DNA from: Lachnospiraceae bacterium
GTDB taxonomy: Bacteria > Bacillota > Clostridia > Lachnospirales > Lachnospiraceae
Reading direction: 5' to 3'
Length of the DNA: 64,000 bases
Assembly: GCA_028721415.1 (NCBI GenBank)
Contig: JAQYIU010000099.1
Span: forward strand, 61,393-125,392
The notes beneath the pieces are model-generated. The model had not been told where the DNA came from. It did no database searches and saw nothing but the letters and a program-made list of their open reading frames with translations. Position numbers and translations under genes: made by a program. Positions 1-11,372 of the stretch are shown in pieces (position 1 is the stretch's first letter; every line of letters starts with the position of its first letter).

Positions 1-1251
<1,251 letters not shown>

Positions 1252-1263
1252 TTAAAACAATGA

Positions 1264-1536
1264 TTATTCTACGATTGCTAAAATATCACTCTGTTTAACA
1301 ATAATATACTCATCTTCACCCATTTTAACATCTGTTCCGGCATATTTGGAGTAGATTACTTTCTGTCCTGTAGTCACTTCCATCTTTACATCTTCTGTTC
1401 CAGGGCCGACAGCAACAACTTCTGCCTCCTGTGGTTTTTCCTGTGCAGAGCTGGTAAGAATAATACCTGTCTTTGTCTTTGTTTCAGCTTCAAGCTGTTT
1501 TAACACTACTCTGTCCGCTAACGGTACTAACTTCAT
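1264..1536 (-). CDS. groES: Co-chaperonin GroES
   Basis: 90 aa, MKLVPLADRVVLKQLEAETKTKTGIILTSSAQEKPQEAEVVAVGPG...; directly upstream of groEL. Confidence 0.97.
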   Translation of the reverse strand: MKLVPLADRVVLKQLEAETKTKTGIILTSSAQEKPQEAEVVAVGPGTEDVKMEVTTGQKVIYSKYAGTDVKMGEDEYIIVKQSDILAIVE

Positions 1537-1578
1537 AATAATGCCTCCTATAAAAAACTATTCTATCAATCTTCTTTG

Positions 1579-1605
1579 TTAGCACTCATTTCAATCGAGT
1601 GCTAA
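1579..1605 (-). promoter_or_regulatory. CIRCE operator (HrcA binding site)
   Basis: Perfect TTAGCACTC-N9-GAGTGCTAA immediately upstream of groES. Confidence 0.95.
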
Positions 1606-1786
1606 TTTCATTACTTATAATATGTTTTTTGCCATATAAATGCAAATTCTGGAATTGTATATATTACTATATATTCCTTAATATTATTATTATTCTCTTT
1701 TTTTCTTTTATATTCTCATTATATCTCTTATTTTCTCTTTAATATAATTATTTTTCGATTATCAGACCAAACGCAAAACAGAAAAC

Positions 1787-1814
1787 TTGCAATCATAAAA
1801 AAAAAGATTATAAT
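1787..1814 (+). promoter_or_regulatory. Putative sigma-A promoter for the DMT transporter
   Basis: TTGCAA (1787-1792), 16-nt spacer, TATAAT (1809-1814), about 60 bp upstream of the start codon. Confidence 0.5.
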
Positions 1815-1873
1815 GTAACTGTTCAGATTCAAACAGATTTGAACTATAGATTATTTTATAGAAAGGAAACATT

Positions 1874-2743
1874 ATGAATCAAAAAAATAAAGGGATTATT
1901 TTGATTATCTCTTCCGCCTTCTTTTTCGCATTAATGGCTATGATGGTACGCATGGCGGGGGATCTGCCAGCCATTGAAAAGAGTTTTTTCAGGAATTTTG
2001 TGGCTATGTTCTTTGCCATATTTACGTTAAAGAAAAACCATATCCCAATCAAAGTACCAAAAGGCTCTTTAAAACCGCTTCTGATCCGATCCATCTGCGG
2101 CACCCTGGGTATTCTTTGTAATTTTTATGCTGTGGATCATCTGATGCTTGCAGATGCTTCTATTTTAAATAAGCTATCACCTTTCTTTGCAATCCTTTTC
2201 TCATTTCTACTATTAAGAGAGAAAATACATCCATTTCCAGCCTGCTGTGTTTTTACAGCTTTTATTGGTAGTTTATTCGTCATCAAACCAGGAATTGGCT
2301 TTGTCACAACTTTTCCTGCACTGATTGGATTAATCGGAGGTCTGGGAGCCGGTATTGCATACACTTATGTCAGAATTCTTGGTAAAAAGGGTGTAAAAGG
2401 TCCATTTATTGTATTTTTCTTTTCGGCTTTTTCCTGCCTGGTAACTTTACCTTATCTGATTTTTAATTTTCACCCAATGACCCTCACACAATTTGGATTT
2501 TTATTACTTGCCGGTCTTTTTGCCAGCGGAGGTCAGTTTACCATCACTGCCGCTTACACTTACGCCCCTGCAAGAGAAATTTCCATTTATGATTATTCCC
2601 AGATCATCTTTTCTACAATCCTCGGATTTCTTTTTCTGGGGCAGATTCCAGACTATCTGAGTTTCATCGGATATGGGATTATAATATTAGCTTCCGTGGC
2701 CATGTTCCTTTTCAACCAGCGAAAATCTGAGCCAGTTCAATAG
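1874..2743 (+). CDS. DMT/EamA family transporter
   Basis: 289 aa, about ten hydrophobic segments, duplicated EamA-like layout; RBS gaaagga upstream. Confidence 0.85.
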   Translation: MNQKNKGIILIISSAFFFALMAMMVRMAGDLPAIEKSFFRNFVAMFFAIFTLKKNHIPIKVPKGSLKPLLIRSICGTLGILCNFYAVDHLMLADASILNKLSPFFAILFSFLLLREKIHPFPACCVFTAFIGSLFVIKPGIGFVTTFPALIGLIGGLGAGIAYTYVRILGKKGVKGPFIVFFFSAFSCLVTLPYLIFNFHPMTLTQFGFLLLAGLFASGGQFTITAAYTYAPAREISIYDYSQIIFSTILGFLFLGQIPDYLSFIGYGIIILASVAMFLFNQRKSEPVQ

Positions 2744-2791
2744 TACAGAGCGAAAACAGAGCTATTTTAACAAAGCACCGTATAAAGTATA

Positions 2792-2865
2792 ATAAAGCGG
2801 AAACCATTCTTTTATATGGATATAACCATGCATCATATAATTGAATGATTTCCGCTTTATTTTTA
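2792..2865 (+). terminator. Rho-independent terminator with long nested hairpin
   Basis: ataaagcggaaaccattc ... gaatgatttccgctttat followed by TTTTT. Confidence 0.75.
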
Positions 2866-2998
2866 CAGAGAATCTGTGCTTTGTTTATTATTTTTTTTTA
2901 TGTCCTTCATATGATTTTTCGCTTTTTCATAAATATCATATGGTTTCTGATATCTTGGCGAATAATCATTATGATATGTTCCCTTTTTCATTATGATT

Positions 2999-4141
2999 TT
3001 ATCTTGTTTCTTCATCGGCATTCACGCCAGCTCCATCTTCTTCTAATGCGGCTGTAGTTTCTTCAGAAGCCTGTGTTGTCGGATCAGTACGATAATGAAT
3101 GGTTCCAGGATCCAGCGTTTCGCCTCTCGCCTCATACATCTCTGAAACTGTTACCAGCTGAAATCCCTCAGCCTGAAGATCCTTTACAAAACGTTCCACT
3201 GCCGCAACATTGTAATCGTGAATATCGTGAAGTAATACTACATCACCGTCAGTTGCTGTCATAACCATACGATATGTATCATCAGCATTTTTCGTCTTCC
3301 AGTCTTCCGTGTCAAGAGACCAGTTCACGCAGCAAAGATTATGAGATCCAACAGCATTCAAAACGTCTTGGTTCACATCTCCATATGGTGGCCGCATAAG
3401 TGTAGGAGCAACACCAATCGCATTCTTAAGAGCATCAATAGAATCCGTTATCTCTGTCTCAAGCTCAGAAGAAGACAAAGTCGTAAGCTGCACATGACTC
3501 AATGTATGCGTTCCCACTTCCATTCCAAGTTCATATTCTCTCTGCACAAGTTCCGGATAAAGATTTACGTTCTGTCCAAGACAGAAGAAAGTTGCTTTTG
3601 CATAATTTTCTTCAAGTGCATCCAGAATCGGAGTTGTTGTAGGCTCATAAGGACCATCATCAAATGTAATAGCAACCATCGGCTCTGACGGATCAATCTC
3701 CGGATAAATGCGTAACTGGAAAGAAGCGGAAAGATCAGAACCATCTGTTGTTTTTGCGGTCACCGTTACCGTTTTTTTCGCTGCATCATTCGCAGGTTCA
3801 ATCACTCCGTCTTCTGAAACAGAGACAGCACCTTTATCACTGCAGCTCCACTTTAATTCTGTATTTGTGGCATTGTTCGGTTCATATGCAATATCCAGAT
3901 TCATTGTCTCTCCAACACGAATCGTTCCCTCCGGAGCACTGATGGAAAGCTTTGTCAACGGTACACTGTTGTCAACTTCTTTTTCTACAACCTTTCCCTG
4001 CTCTTTTGAAACATTATTACTCAATTTATCTGTGGAAGAAGTACCAGTTAATCTCTTAATGATGGAAAAAATCCCACACAATAGAACGATAATCACCAAA
4101 ATGGTAACAGCATATTGTATTATTTTCATTTTATTCTTCAT
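2999..4141 (-). CDS. Membrane-anchored polysaccharide deacetylase (NodB domain) with N-terminal Ig-like (BIG2) domain
   Basis: N-terminal TM; Ig-like segment GETMNLDIAYEPNNATNTELKWSCSD..; NodB motifs VAITFDDGPYEPTT, GTHTLSH, RPPYGD. Confidence 0.9.
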   Translation of the reverse strand: MKNKMKIIQYAVTILVIIVLLCGIFSIIKRLTGTSSTDKLSNNVSKEQGKVVEKEVDNSVPLTKLSISAPEGTIRVGETMNLDIAYEPNNATNTELKWSCSDKGAVSVSEDGVIEPANDAAKKTVTVTAKTTDGSDLSASFQLRIYPEIDPSEPMVAITFDDGPYEPTTTPILDALEENYAKATFFCLGQNVNLYPELVQREYELGMEVGTHTLSHVQLTTLSSSELETEITDSIDALKNAIGVAPTLMRPPYGDVNQDVLNAVGSHNLCCVNWSLDTEDWKTKNADDTYRMVMTATDGDVVLLHDIHDYNVAAVERFVKDLQAEGFQLVTVSEMYEARGETLDPGTIHYRTDPTTQASEETTAALEEDGAGVNADEETR

Positions 4142-4220
4142 AATCTCCTCCTGATTCTATATACTGACATAACAAAACTTCTATGTCAATCTTCATGTTC
4201 TCCTCAGCATTTATGACAAA

Positions 4221-4249
4221 AGGCGAAAACCAAAGAATGATTTTCGCCT
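4221..4249 (-). terminator. Terminator hairpin downstream of efp
   Basis: aggcgaaaac caaagaatg attttcgcct inverted repeat. Confidence 0.55.
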
Positions 4250-4284
4250 ATATTGCGCTCTTTATCTTTACGAAAAAAGAAGAA

Positions 4285-4842
4285 TTATACTCTGGATAAG
4301 TATTCTCCTGTTCTTGTATCAATTTTTAATTTGTCACCAAGGTTAACAAATAATGGTACATAAACAATCGCACCTGTCTCAACCGTACATGGTTTTGTTG
4401 CGCCTGTTGCAGTATTACCTTTCTCACCCGGCTCGCATTCTGTTACCTCTAATTCAACAAATAATGGAGGTTCAACAGCAAAGATATCTCCGTTATGAGA
4501 AATCATCTTAACCATGTCATTCTCACGAACAAACTTCAGAGAATCACCAATGGAGTCCTCATTGAGAGCAATCTGATCAAAAGTCTCAACGTCCATGAAA
4601 TAATATAAATCACCATCTGTATATAAATACTGCATGTCTGTTCTTTCAATATGTGCCTGTGGAAACTTCTCTGTTGGGCGGAAAGTTTTCTCAACCACAC
4701 CACTACTCTTAATATTTTTTAATTTTGTTCTGACAAACGCAGCACCTTTTCCAGGTTTTACATGCTGAAAGTCAATAATCTGATATACATTTCCATCAAT
4801 CTCAATTGTTAATCCATTCTTAAAATCGCCTGCAGAAATCAT
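4285..4842 (-). CDS. efp: Elongation factor P
   Basis: 185 aa, [44 protein letters not shown]...; full-length EF-P. Confidence 0.97.
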   Translation of the reverse strand: MISAGDFKNGLTIEIDGNVYQIIDFQHVKPGKGAAFVRTKLKNIKSSGVVEKTFRPTEKFPQAHIERTDMQYLYTDGDLYYFMDVETFDQIALNEDSIGDSLKFVRENDMVKMISHNGDIFAVEPPLFVELEVTECEPGEKGNTATGATKPCTVETGAIVYVPLFVNLGDKLKIDTRTGEYLSRV

Positions 4843-4903
4843 ATCTGAAATCCTCCTTAATATCTAGTAATCATTCTTATGCTTAATTCTATAATAAAAA
4901 GCA

Positions 4904-5419
4904 TCATTTTTCAACTCTTTTTTTCTTCTGGTGACGAAAATAGAAAAAAAGGACAATTTTTTCCAGATATCTTTTCAAAACAATCTGTATTTCTTCTTTG
5001 GGATGAATAGGCTTTACCAGAATCGTATATAAATCTGCTCTCTTCGCCCCAAGCACATCAGTAAAAATCTGATCACCCACAAATAAGGTATTATTCTGAT
5101 TTGTTCTCATTTTATCCATCCCTTCCAGATATCCTTTCGGAAGAGGCTTTCCTGCTTTATATATATATTTAGAATCCACTTGGTCACAAAAACTTTTTAC
5201 CCGGGGTTCCTTATTATTCGAAATCAGACAGGTTTGAAAACCAATCTTTTTCAGTTTCCGAAATAACTCTATCGCTTTGTCATCCGCCGGAGCTCCATGC
5301 GGAACCAAAGTATTATCAATATCAAACAGAATACCCCGGTATCCTTTTTGATATAATATTTGAAAATCAATACGATACGTGGATTCCACATATTCATCCG
5401 GATACATCATCTGTAACAT
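4904..5419 (-). CDS. YqeG family HAD IIIA-type phosphatase
   Basis: GILFDIDNTLVPHG, SNN, VGDQIFTDVLGA motifs; 171 aa. Confidence 0.88.
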   Translation of the reverse strand: MLQMMYPDEYVESTYRIDFQILYQKGYRGILFDIDNTLVPHGAPADDKAIELFRKLKKIGFQTCLISNNKEPRVKSFCDQVDSKYIYKAGKPLPKGYLEGMDKMRTNQNNTLFVGDQIFTDVLGAKRADLYTILVKPIHPKEEIQIVLKRYLEKIVLFFYFRHQKKKRVEK

Positions 5420-5468
5420 ATCTTATCCTTCCTCTTTTGATATTATAGTATTCTTTACCTTTCCATCA

Positions 5469-6098
5469 TCATAATCTTTCTTCACAATAATTCCTCAGTT
5501 TTTCCAGAGCCCTCTTTTCTATTCGACTCACATACGATCTTGAAATCCCCATAGAAGCTGCAACCTCTTTTTGGGTCTGTGGCTCATTTCCCCGAAGACC
5601 GTATCGTTTTATGATGATTTCCTGTTCTCTGTTTTCTTCCAGGTATCCTACCAGCTCATCAAGATGAGAAAGATAATATTGATGAATAAATTGTTCGATC
5701 ATTGCAGCCTCATTTGTACTGATAATATCCAAAAGGCTGATATGATTTCCTTCCTGATCTGTTCCGATAGGCTCATACAAGGACACTTCACGTAATATTT
5801 TCTTTTCCTGTCGAAGCATCATCAATAATTCATTTTCAATGCATCTTGCAGCGTAGGTTACCAATCTCCCACCCTTTTTCTCATCAAAAGTGTGGATTGC
5901 TTTGATAAGTCCAATGGTTCCAATTGAAATCAAATCATCCAGGTCCCGGTCCTGAGAATTATATTTTTTCACAATATGTGCAACCAGCCTCAGATTGTGT
6001 TCAATCAGTTTTTCTTTTGCTGTTTCATCTCCATCACGGTACATTTTTAGATAATATTTTTCTTCTTCCGCCTGTAAAGGCTTTTTAAATGACCGCAT
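5469..6098 (-). CDS. sigK: RNA polymerase sporulation sigma factor SigK
   Basis: IEHNLRLVAHIVKKY, DLISIGTIGLIKAI, TYAARCIENELLM, C-terminal SRSYVSRIEKRALEKL; uninterrupted ORF. Confidence 0.9.
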   Translation of the reverse strand: MRSFKKPLQAEEEKYYLKMYRDGDETAKEKLIEHNLRLVAHIVKKYNSQDRDLDDLISIGTIGLIKAIHTFDEKKGGRLVTYAARCIENELLMMLRQEKKILREVSLYEPIGTDQEGNHISLLDIISTNEAAMIEQFIHQYYLSHLDELVGYLEENREQEIIIKRYGLRGNEPQTQKEVAASMGISRSYVSRIEKRALEKLRNYCEERL

Positions 6099-6157
6099 GT
6101 ATTGGCTCCGAAACCCGTGTTCTTTACATTATATGCATTACAGGATGGCCATTGTTC

Positions 6158-7393
6158 CTACTCTTTTCGTCGCAGTAAATATCCTGGTTCCAGTTTCTCA
6201 CCAAAATCAATCCAAATCTCCTGTTTTGGATGGGGAGCCGACTCCACCGGCTCTCTCTTTTCATTTTCCATGGCAAGTACCCGAAGAACTTTATTGGTTC
6301 CATCAGGAATCATCACTTCTATCTCTTCTCCAACGGAAAACTTATTTCTCTGATATATTTTGTGATATCCTCTCTCATCAATTTCTTGTACGATTCCGAT
6401 ATAAGTATATTCTTTGATATATGTGTTTGCATCGTATATCTGTGAGTTTTCATCCGTCTTACCGTAATAAAAACCTGTGGTAAACTGACGATAGGTGCAT
6501 TTCGCAATCTCTTCACGGTAATAGTCTAAATTCTTCTGAAATAGTTCCGGAGATTTTTTATAATCATCAATCGCTCTTCGATAGGTTCTGGTCACAGCTG
6601 CCACATAAAGAGCGGTTTTCATTCTTCCTTCAATTTTAAAACTGTCAACTCCTGCTTCAATCAAATCAGGTACATGTTCGATCATACACAGATCTTTAGA
6701 ATTGAAAATATAAGTCCCTCTCTCATTTTCTTCCACCGGCAGGTATTCCCCCGGACGACTTTCTTCCATCACATAATATTTCCAGCGACAAGGATGTGTA
6801 CAGGCTCCCATATTCGCATTACGTCCCGTAAAATAGTTACTGAGAAGGCAACGACCAGAGTGAGAAATACACATCGCACCATGAATAAATGCTTCTATCT
6901 CCATATCCTCAGGAATATGCTGACGAATTTCCGCAATTTCATTTAAAGATAATTCCCGTGCTGCCACCACTCTGCTGGCTCCCTGATTATACCAGAAATT
7001 ATACGTTGCATAATTGGTACTGTTGGCCTGAGTACTAATATGAATCTGAATTTCCGGACATTCTTCCCTTGCAATCATAAACACGCCTGGATCCGAAATA
7101 ATAAATGCATCAGGTTTCATCTCACGCAAACATCTGAAATAATCATGTATCCCTTCCAGATCTTCATTGTGGGCAACAATATTCGCGGTCACAAACACTT
7201 TTACTCCATGTTCGTGAGCAAACTGAATTCCTTCTCTCATGTCCTCTTCTGAGAAATTTTTGGCTTTTGCCCGAAGTCCATACATTTCTCCACCTATATA
7301 AACGGCATTTGCCCCATATAAAACAGCTGTTTTCAGCACTTCCAGGCTGCTTGCCGGTATTAATAATTCTGTTTCCCTCATTTTTTCCTCCAT
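6158..7393 (-). CDS. U32 family peptidase-like protein (candidate tRNA hydroxylation protein, TrhP-like)
   Basis: U32 signature region EAFIHGAMCISHSGRCLLSNYFTGRNANMGACTHPCRW; adjacent to an O-methyltransferase. Confidence 0.88.
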   Translation of the reverse strand: MEEKMRETELLIPASSLEVLKTAVLYGANAVYIGGEMYGLRAKAKNFSEEDMREGIQFAHEHGVKVFVTANIVAHNEDLEGIHDYFRCLREMKPDAFIISDPGVFMIAREECPEIQIHISTQANSTNYATYNFWYNQGASRVVAARELSLNEIAEIRQHIPEDMEIEAFIHGAMCISHSGRCLLSNYFTGRNANMGACTHPCRWKYYVMEESRPGEYLPVEENERGTYIFNSKDLCMIEHVPDLIEAGVDSFKIEGRMKTALYVAAVTRTYRRAIDDYKKSPELFQKNLDYYREEIAKCTYRQFTTGFYYGKTDENSQIYDANTYIKEYTYIGIVQEIDERGYHKIYQRNKFSVGEEIEVMIPDGTNKVLRVLAMENEKREPVESAPHPKQEIWIDFGEKLEPGYLLRRKE

Positions 7394-8037
7394 TATTTTC
7401 TGACACTGATTGTCATTCCATCTCCTGTTTCCAGAATCACCGTATCTAATTCATCACTATGAGTCAGAACATATAAATATTCTCTCATTCGATTATGGAT
7501 AGTATGATTTCTTCTTCGGATTCCATAACGTGACTCAAAGATATCCCCGTCCTGAAGAACATTATCTGAAACCAGAACTCCACCGGAAGATAGTAATCGC
7601 ATCACTTCCGGTAAAAAATGTATATATTGACCCTTAGCCGCATCCATAAAAATGAAATCATAAGGACCGGACAAATCTTTTAATACGTCTGCAGCATCTC
7701 CTTCTAACAATTCAATCTTCTGCTCCATTCCTGCCATTTTAATATTTTGTCTCGCCCGTTCAATTCGCGGCGGATAATTTTCAATGGTCGTGATCTTTGT
7801 TGTTAAAGAAGAACATTCACCCATAAAAACCGAAGAAAATCCTATGGCTGCACCAACCTCAAGAATCCTCTCCGGTTTTTTCATCTTTAATAATATTTTA
7901 AGAAGCTCCTGCGTTCCTTTTCGAATAATGGGAACATGATCTCTTTTCGCTTCTGTTTCAATCTGTCTTAAAGCATCTGATCCTGCATCTGTATCAAATG
8001 ATCGAATGAAATCTTCAATTCGCTGATTATTAATCAT
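7393..8037 (-). CDS. O-methyltransferase (TrmR/YrrM-like)
   Basis: 214 aa SAM-dependent MT: RILEVGAAIGFSSVFMG, YDFIFMDAAKGQY, LVSDNVLQDG; synteny with U32 gene. Confidence 0.88.
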   Translation of the reverse strand: MINNQRIEDFIRSFDTDAGSDALRQIETEAKRDHVPIIRKGTQELLKILLKMKKPERILEVGAAIGFSSVFMGECSSLTTKITTIENYPPRIERARQNIKMAGMEQKIELLEGDAADVLKDLSGPYDFIFMDAAKGQYIHFLPEVMRLLSSGGVLVSDNVLQDGDIFESRYGIRRRNHTIHNRMREYLYVLTHSDELDTVILETGDGMTISVRK

Positions 8038-8399
8038 GACTGCGTTTCCTCCTCACCTGTCAGCGTTTTCAATATTTCAGACGGCTTCTGAGAAGATTGA
8101 ATCACATATTCACCCGCCTGTATCTTTTCATATCCTTCCTGACACCGGAGTGACAATGCAAAAACATAAGGATTCTCCACCACCTCCTGCTTTGCAAGAT
8201 CCTTGGCAATCGACAAAAGAGATTCTCCTTCTTCCACTGTCAAAATAACTTCTTTGGCAATCTCCGGCTGGTCTTTCGCCCGATCTGCGAAAATAAGATA
8301 TCCGAAATGTCTCATCTGAACAAACAGATACACAAGAAAGAGAACGACAAAAATATAAAATAATATTTTCACCAGAAAATCCAATGCCTTTTTTGTCAT
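8034..8399 (-). CDS. Small membrane protein resembling the N-terminal part of endolytic transglycosylase MltG (YceG)
   Basis: 121 aa, N-terminal TM then VTVEEGESLLSIAKDLAKQEVVENPYVFALSLRCQ..IQAGEYVI, MltG-like N-terminal module without the catalytic region. Confidence 0.6.
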   Translation of the reverse strand: MTKKALDFLVKILFYIFVVLFLVYLFVQMRHFGYLIFADRAKDQPEIAKEVILTVEEGESLLSIAKDLAKQEVVENPYVFALSLRCQEGYEKIQAGEYVIQSSQKPSEILKTLTGEEETQS

Positions 8400-8446
8400 T
8401 TTGTCATTCTCCTTTCTTTTTTATCTTTTGATTGACTATATCATTA

Positions 8447-8824
8447 TTAGTCCATATAAGATATATCCAAATCTACCGTCAATGCAATCCTGTCATATAC
8501 CTTTCTCATCAGTTTGCAGATTCTCTGCTCAGAAGTAAGAAAATCCATCACTACAGACTCCATCAGAATATTCTTGTACTGTGAATATAATTCTTCTGCT
8601 TTTTCGTAATAATGTTCATCTTTATCCAACTGAAGTTCCATATTTTTCAAACGAAATTCATTGAGTTGCTGATAGACTTCCGGCTCTTCTTTTAATGCTG
8701 CCAGATGCTTTTTATATCTCCGATATCCATCTGTCTGACATAAGAGTTCTGCCAGTTCATCCGTTTTTTTCAGAATTTCTTCTTCATCAGGAAATATTCC
8801 ATATTCTTTTGCTTCTGACTGCAT
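8447..8824 (-). CDS. YlbF family regulator
   Basis: 125 aa helical; YRRYKKHLAALKEEPEVYQQLNEFRLKNMELQ pattern; next to RNase J. Confidence 0.7.
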   Translation of the reverse strand: MQSEAKEYGIFPDEEEILKKTDELAELLCQTDGYRRYKKHLAALKEEPEVYQQLNEFRLKNMELQLDKDEHYYEKAEELYSQYKNILMESVVMDFLTSEQRICKLMRKVYDRIALTVDLDISYMD

Positions 8825-8836
8825 GGCAAAATCTCC

Positions 8837-10537
8837 TTACACTTCCATGATAATTGGCAAAATCATAGGACTTCTCTTCATTTTCTTCCAGATATAATCT
8901 CCCAGATCGTCTCGGATTGCCGTTTTAATTCTGGTCCAATCTGTAATCTTTTTCGTATTACAGCGCTCCAATGTATCTCTTACCACATTTCGTGCCTCTT
9001 CCATCAACTGTTCACTCTCACGGACGTACACAAAGCCTCTGGAGACGATATCCGGTCCTGCCAAAAGCATATTATTATAACGATCCAAAGTAACGACAAC
9101 AATAAATAATCCATTCTGTGACAAATGTTGTCGATCACGTAATACAATATTACCTACATCTCCGACGCCAAGGCCATCGACCAGAATTCCCTGTGCCGGT
9201 ACCTTGCCTGTCACAGCTGCTTTCTCTTTGGAAATAGATAATACATCTCCTGACTGTAAGATGATAACATTTTCTTTCGGAACGCCCATTTCAATAGCAA
9301 GATCTTTGTGTCTCTTTAAATGTCGATATTCTCCATGAACCGGAATGGAGTATTGTGGTTTCGTAAGAGTATAAATGAGTTTAATTTCTTCCTGACAGGC
9401 ATGTCCGGAAACATGTGTGTCCTGGAAAATAACTCTGGCACCTTTTTTTGCCAGCTCATTCATAACTTTGGAAACCGCTTTTTCATTTCCCGGAATCGGA
9501 TGAGAACTGAAAATAATCACATCTCCTGGTTTAATCGAAATTTTACGATGGGTGGATGCTGCCATCCTGCTGAGAGCTGCCATAGTCTCTCCCTGACTTC
9601 CTGTTGTTATGAGTACAATCTGTTCATCAACATAATTCCGCATTTCCTCAATATCAATCAAAGTATTATCCGGAATTTTGATATATCCTAATTCTGCAGC
9701 AGTTGATATGGTATTCACCATACTTCTTCCTTCTACTACAACTTTTTTACCATATTTACAAGCACAGTTCATAATCTGCTGCACTCTGTCAACATTCGAT
9801 GCGAATGTTGCCACAATAATTCTATGATCTTTATTCTCATCAAATAAATGATTGAGCGTCCTTCCCACTGTTCGCTCAGAAGGAGTATATCCTTCACGCT
9901 CCACATTGGTACTGTCACACATTAAAGCAAGCACACCTTTTTTACCCAATTCTGCAAATCGTCCCAAATCAATGGCATCACCATAAACCGGTGTATAGTC
10001 AATCTTAAAATCTCCAGTGTGAACAATAATTCCCGCCGGAGTATAGATAGCAAGGGCTGCCGCATCACTGATACTGTGATTTGTCTTGATAAATTCAATA
10101 CGGAAACACCCCAGATTAATGGATTGTCCGTGTTTAATTACTTTTCTGCGTGTGGTTTTTAAAAGATTATGTTCTTTTAATTTATTCTCTATCAGACCCA
10201 TTGTCAGCTTTGTCGCATAAACAGGCATGTTCAATTCTTTCAGCGCATAAGGAATCGCACCAATATGATCTTCATGTCCATGTGTGATTACCAGACCTTT
10301 TACCTTTGATGCATTTTCTTTTAAATAAGTGATATCCGGTATTACTAAATCTATTCCTAACATCTCTTCGTCCGGAAAAGCCAGACCACAATCTACCACA
10401 ATAATACTGTCTTCATACTCAAATGCAGTAATATTCATTCCGATCTGCTCTAATCCGCCAAGAGGTATTATTTTCACCGACTGATTTCCCGCTGCTTTCA
10501 AGTTTCTTTCCTCCGTTCTGATATTGTAGAATGACAA
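8837..10537 (-). CDS. rnj: Ribonuclease J
   Basis: 566 aa; ITHGHEDHIGAIPYALK, HTGDFKIDYTPV, MCDSTNVEREGYTPSE. Confidence 0.95.
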   Translation of the reverse strand: MSFYNIRTEERNLKAAGNQSVKIIPLGGLEQIGMNITAFEYEDSIIVVDCGLAFPDEEMLGIDLVIPDITYLKENASKVKGLVITHGHEDHIGAIPYALKELNMPVYATKLTMGLIENKLKEHNLLKTTRRKVIKHGQSINLGCFRIEFIKTNHSISDAAALAIYTPAGIIVHTGDFKIDYTPVYGDAIDLGRFAELGKKGVLALMCDSTNVEREGYTPSERTVGRTLNHLFDENKDHRIIVATFASNVDRVQQIMNCACKYGKKVVVEGRSMVNTISTAAELGYIKIPDNTLIDIEEMRNYVDEQIVLITTGSQGETMAALSRMAASTHRKISIKPGDVIIFSSHPIPGNEKAVSKVMNELAKKGARVIFQDTHVSGHACQEEIKLIYTLTKPQYSIPVHGEYRHLKRHKDLAIEMGVPKENVIILQSGDVLSISKEKAAVTGKVPAQGILVDGLGVGDVGNIVLRDRQHLSQNGLFIVVVTLDRYNNMLLAGPDIVSRGFVYVRESEQLMEEARNVVRDTLERCNTKKITDWTRIKTAIRDDLGDYIWKKMKRSPMILPIIMEV

Positions 10538-10613
10538 TCAGTCCGGTGTCTTCACAGCACTCCTGTATTCTGTTCCATTCTCCGGATTCCGCTGTATGAC
10601 AACCGGAGGAAAG

Positions 10614-10898
10614 TTATTCTACCTCTAAATCCATATCATCAATTAACTGTTCAAATATTTTGGAAACTGACGATAATTCTGTCTCATCTTCTACCATCTC
10701 ATAAGCCTTCATATCGTCGTCCTCATCCTGAGTACTTTCTTTCATAATGTAAACTACGGTTTCATCATCATGATCCTCGTCCTCATCTTCTGCTACCAGA
10801 AGATAATTAATTCCGTTGATTCTGGTCTGTTCAAGAATACAGAATTCAACTTCTGAACCGTCATCTGTCAGAAATGGAATACTTTCATATTTTTTCAT
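10614..10898 (-). CDS. DUF1292 domain-containing protein
   Basis: Start trimmed to [40 protein letters not shown]...; RBS-like purine stretch upstream; acidic small protein next to ruvX. Confidence 0.82.
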   Translation of the reverse strand: MKKYESIPFLTDDGSEVEFCILEQTRINGINYLLVAEDEDEDHDDETVVYIMKESTQDEDDDMKAYEMVEDETELSSVSKIFEQLIDDMDLEVE

Positions 10899-11370
10899 AA
10901 TTATCTCTTCCTTCCGCTCTTCCGTCCTGAATTTGTTTCTCCGGAATTGGATGGGAATCCATATAACTTTGTAAAATAAGAGTCGCCGCCATCCAGTCAA
11001 TACGTTCCTTGCGGTTTTCTCTCCGTACTCCTCCACTCTGAAGAATCCGTTCAGATTCTATCGTTGTCAGTCTTTCATCCCATAAAATGACCTGCAATCC
11101 CGTTCTGCGCTCCAGCATAGCCTGAAACTCCATGGTTTCTTCCGCTCGCTGGCCCAGTGTATTATTCATGTTCTTTGGTAATCCAAGCACAATCTTTTCA
11201 ACTTCATACTCTTTAATTAGTGATTCAATTCGCGCCAGTGTCTGTCTCAGTTTTTTATTTGACTTTCTGGTCACTGTCTCTACTCCCTGTGCAGTGATAC
11301 CAAGGTCATCACTGACAGCAACTCCGACAGTTTTCGTTCCGTAGTCAAGTCCCATCCAACGTTCTTTCAT
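10885..11370 (-). CDS. ruvX: Holliday junction resolvase RuvX (YqgF)
   Basis: [53 protein letters not shown]. Confidence 0.93.
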   Translation of the reverse strand: MKERWMGLDYGTKTVGVAVSDDLGITAQGVETVTRKSNKKLRQTLARIESLIKEYEVEKIVLGLPKNMNNTLGQRAEETMEFQAMLERRTGLQVILWDERLTTIESERILQSGGVRRENRKERIDWMAATLILQSYMDSHPIPEKQIQDGRAEGRDNYEKI

Positions 11371-11372
11371 GT

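Noticed and set aside
1650-1800. Very AT- and pyrimidine-rich tract between groES and the DMT gene
   Set aside because: Low complexity in an AT-rich intergenic spacer; no repeat unit or structure beyond the reported promoter/operator.
2845-3057. 70-aa plus-strand ORF after the DMT terminator
   Set aside because: Starts within the terminator hairpin, highly hydrophobic random-looking sequence, overlaps the deacetylase 3' end.
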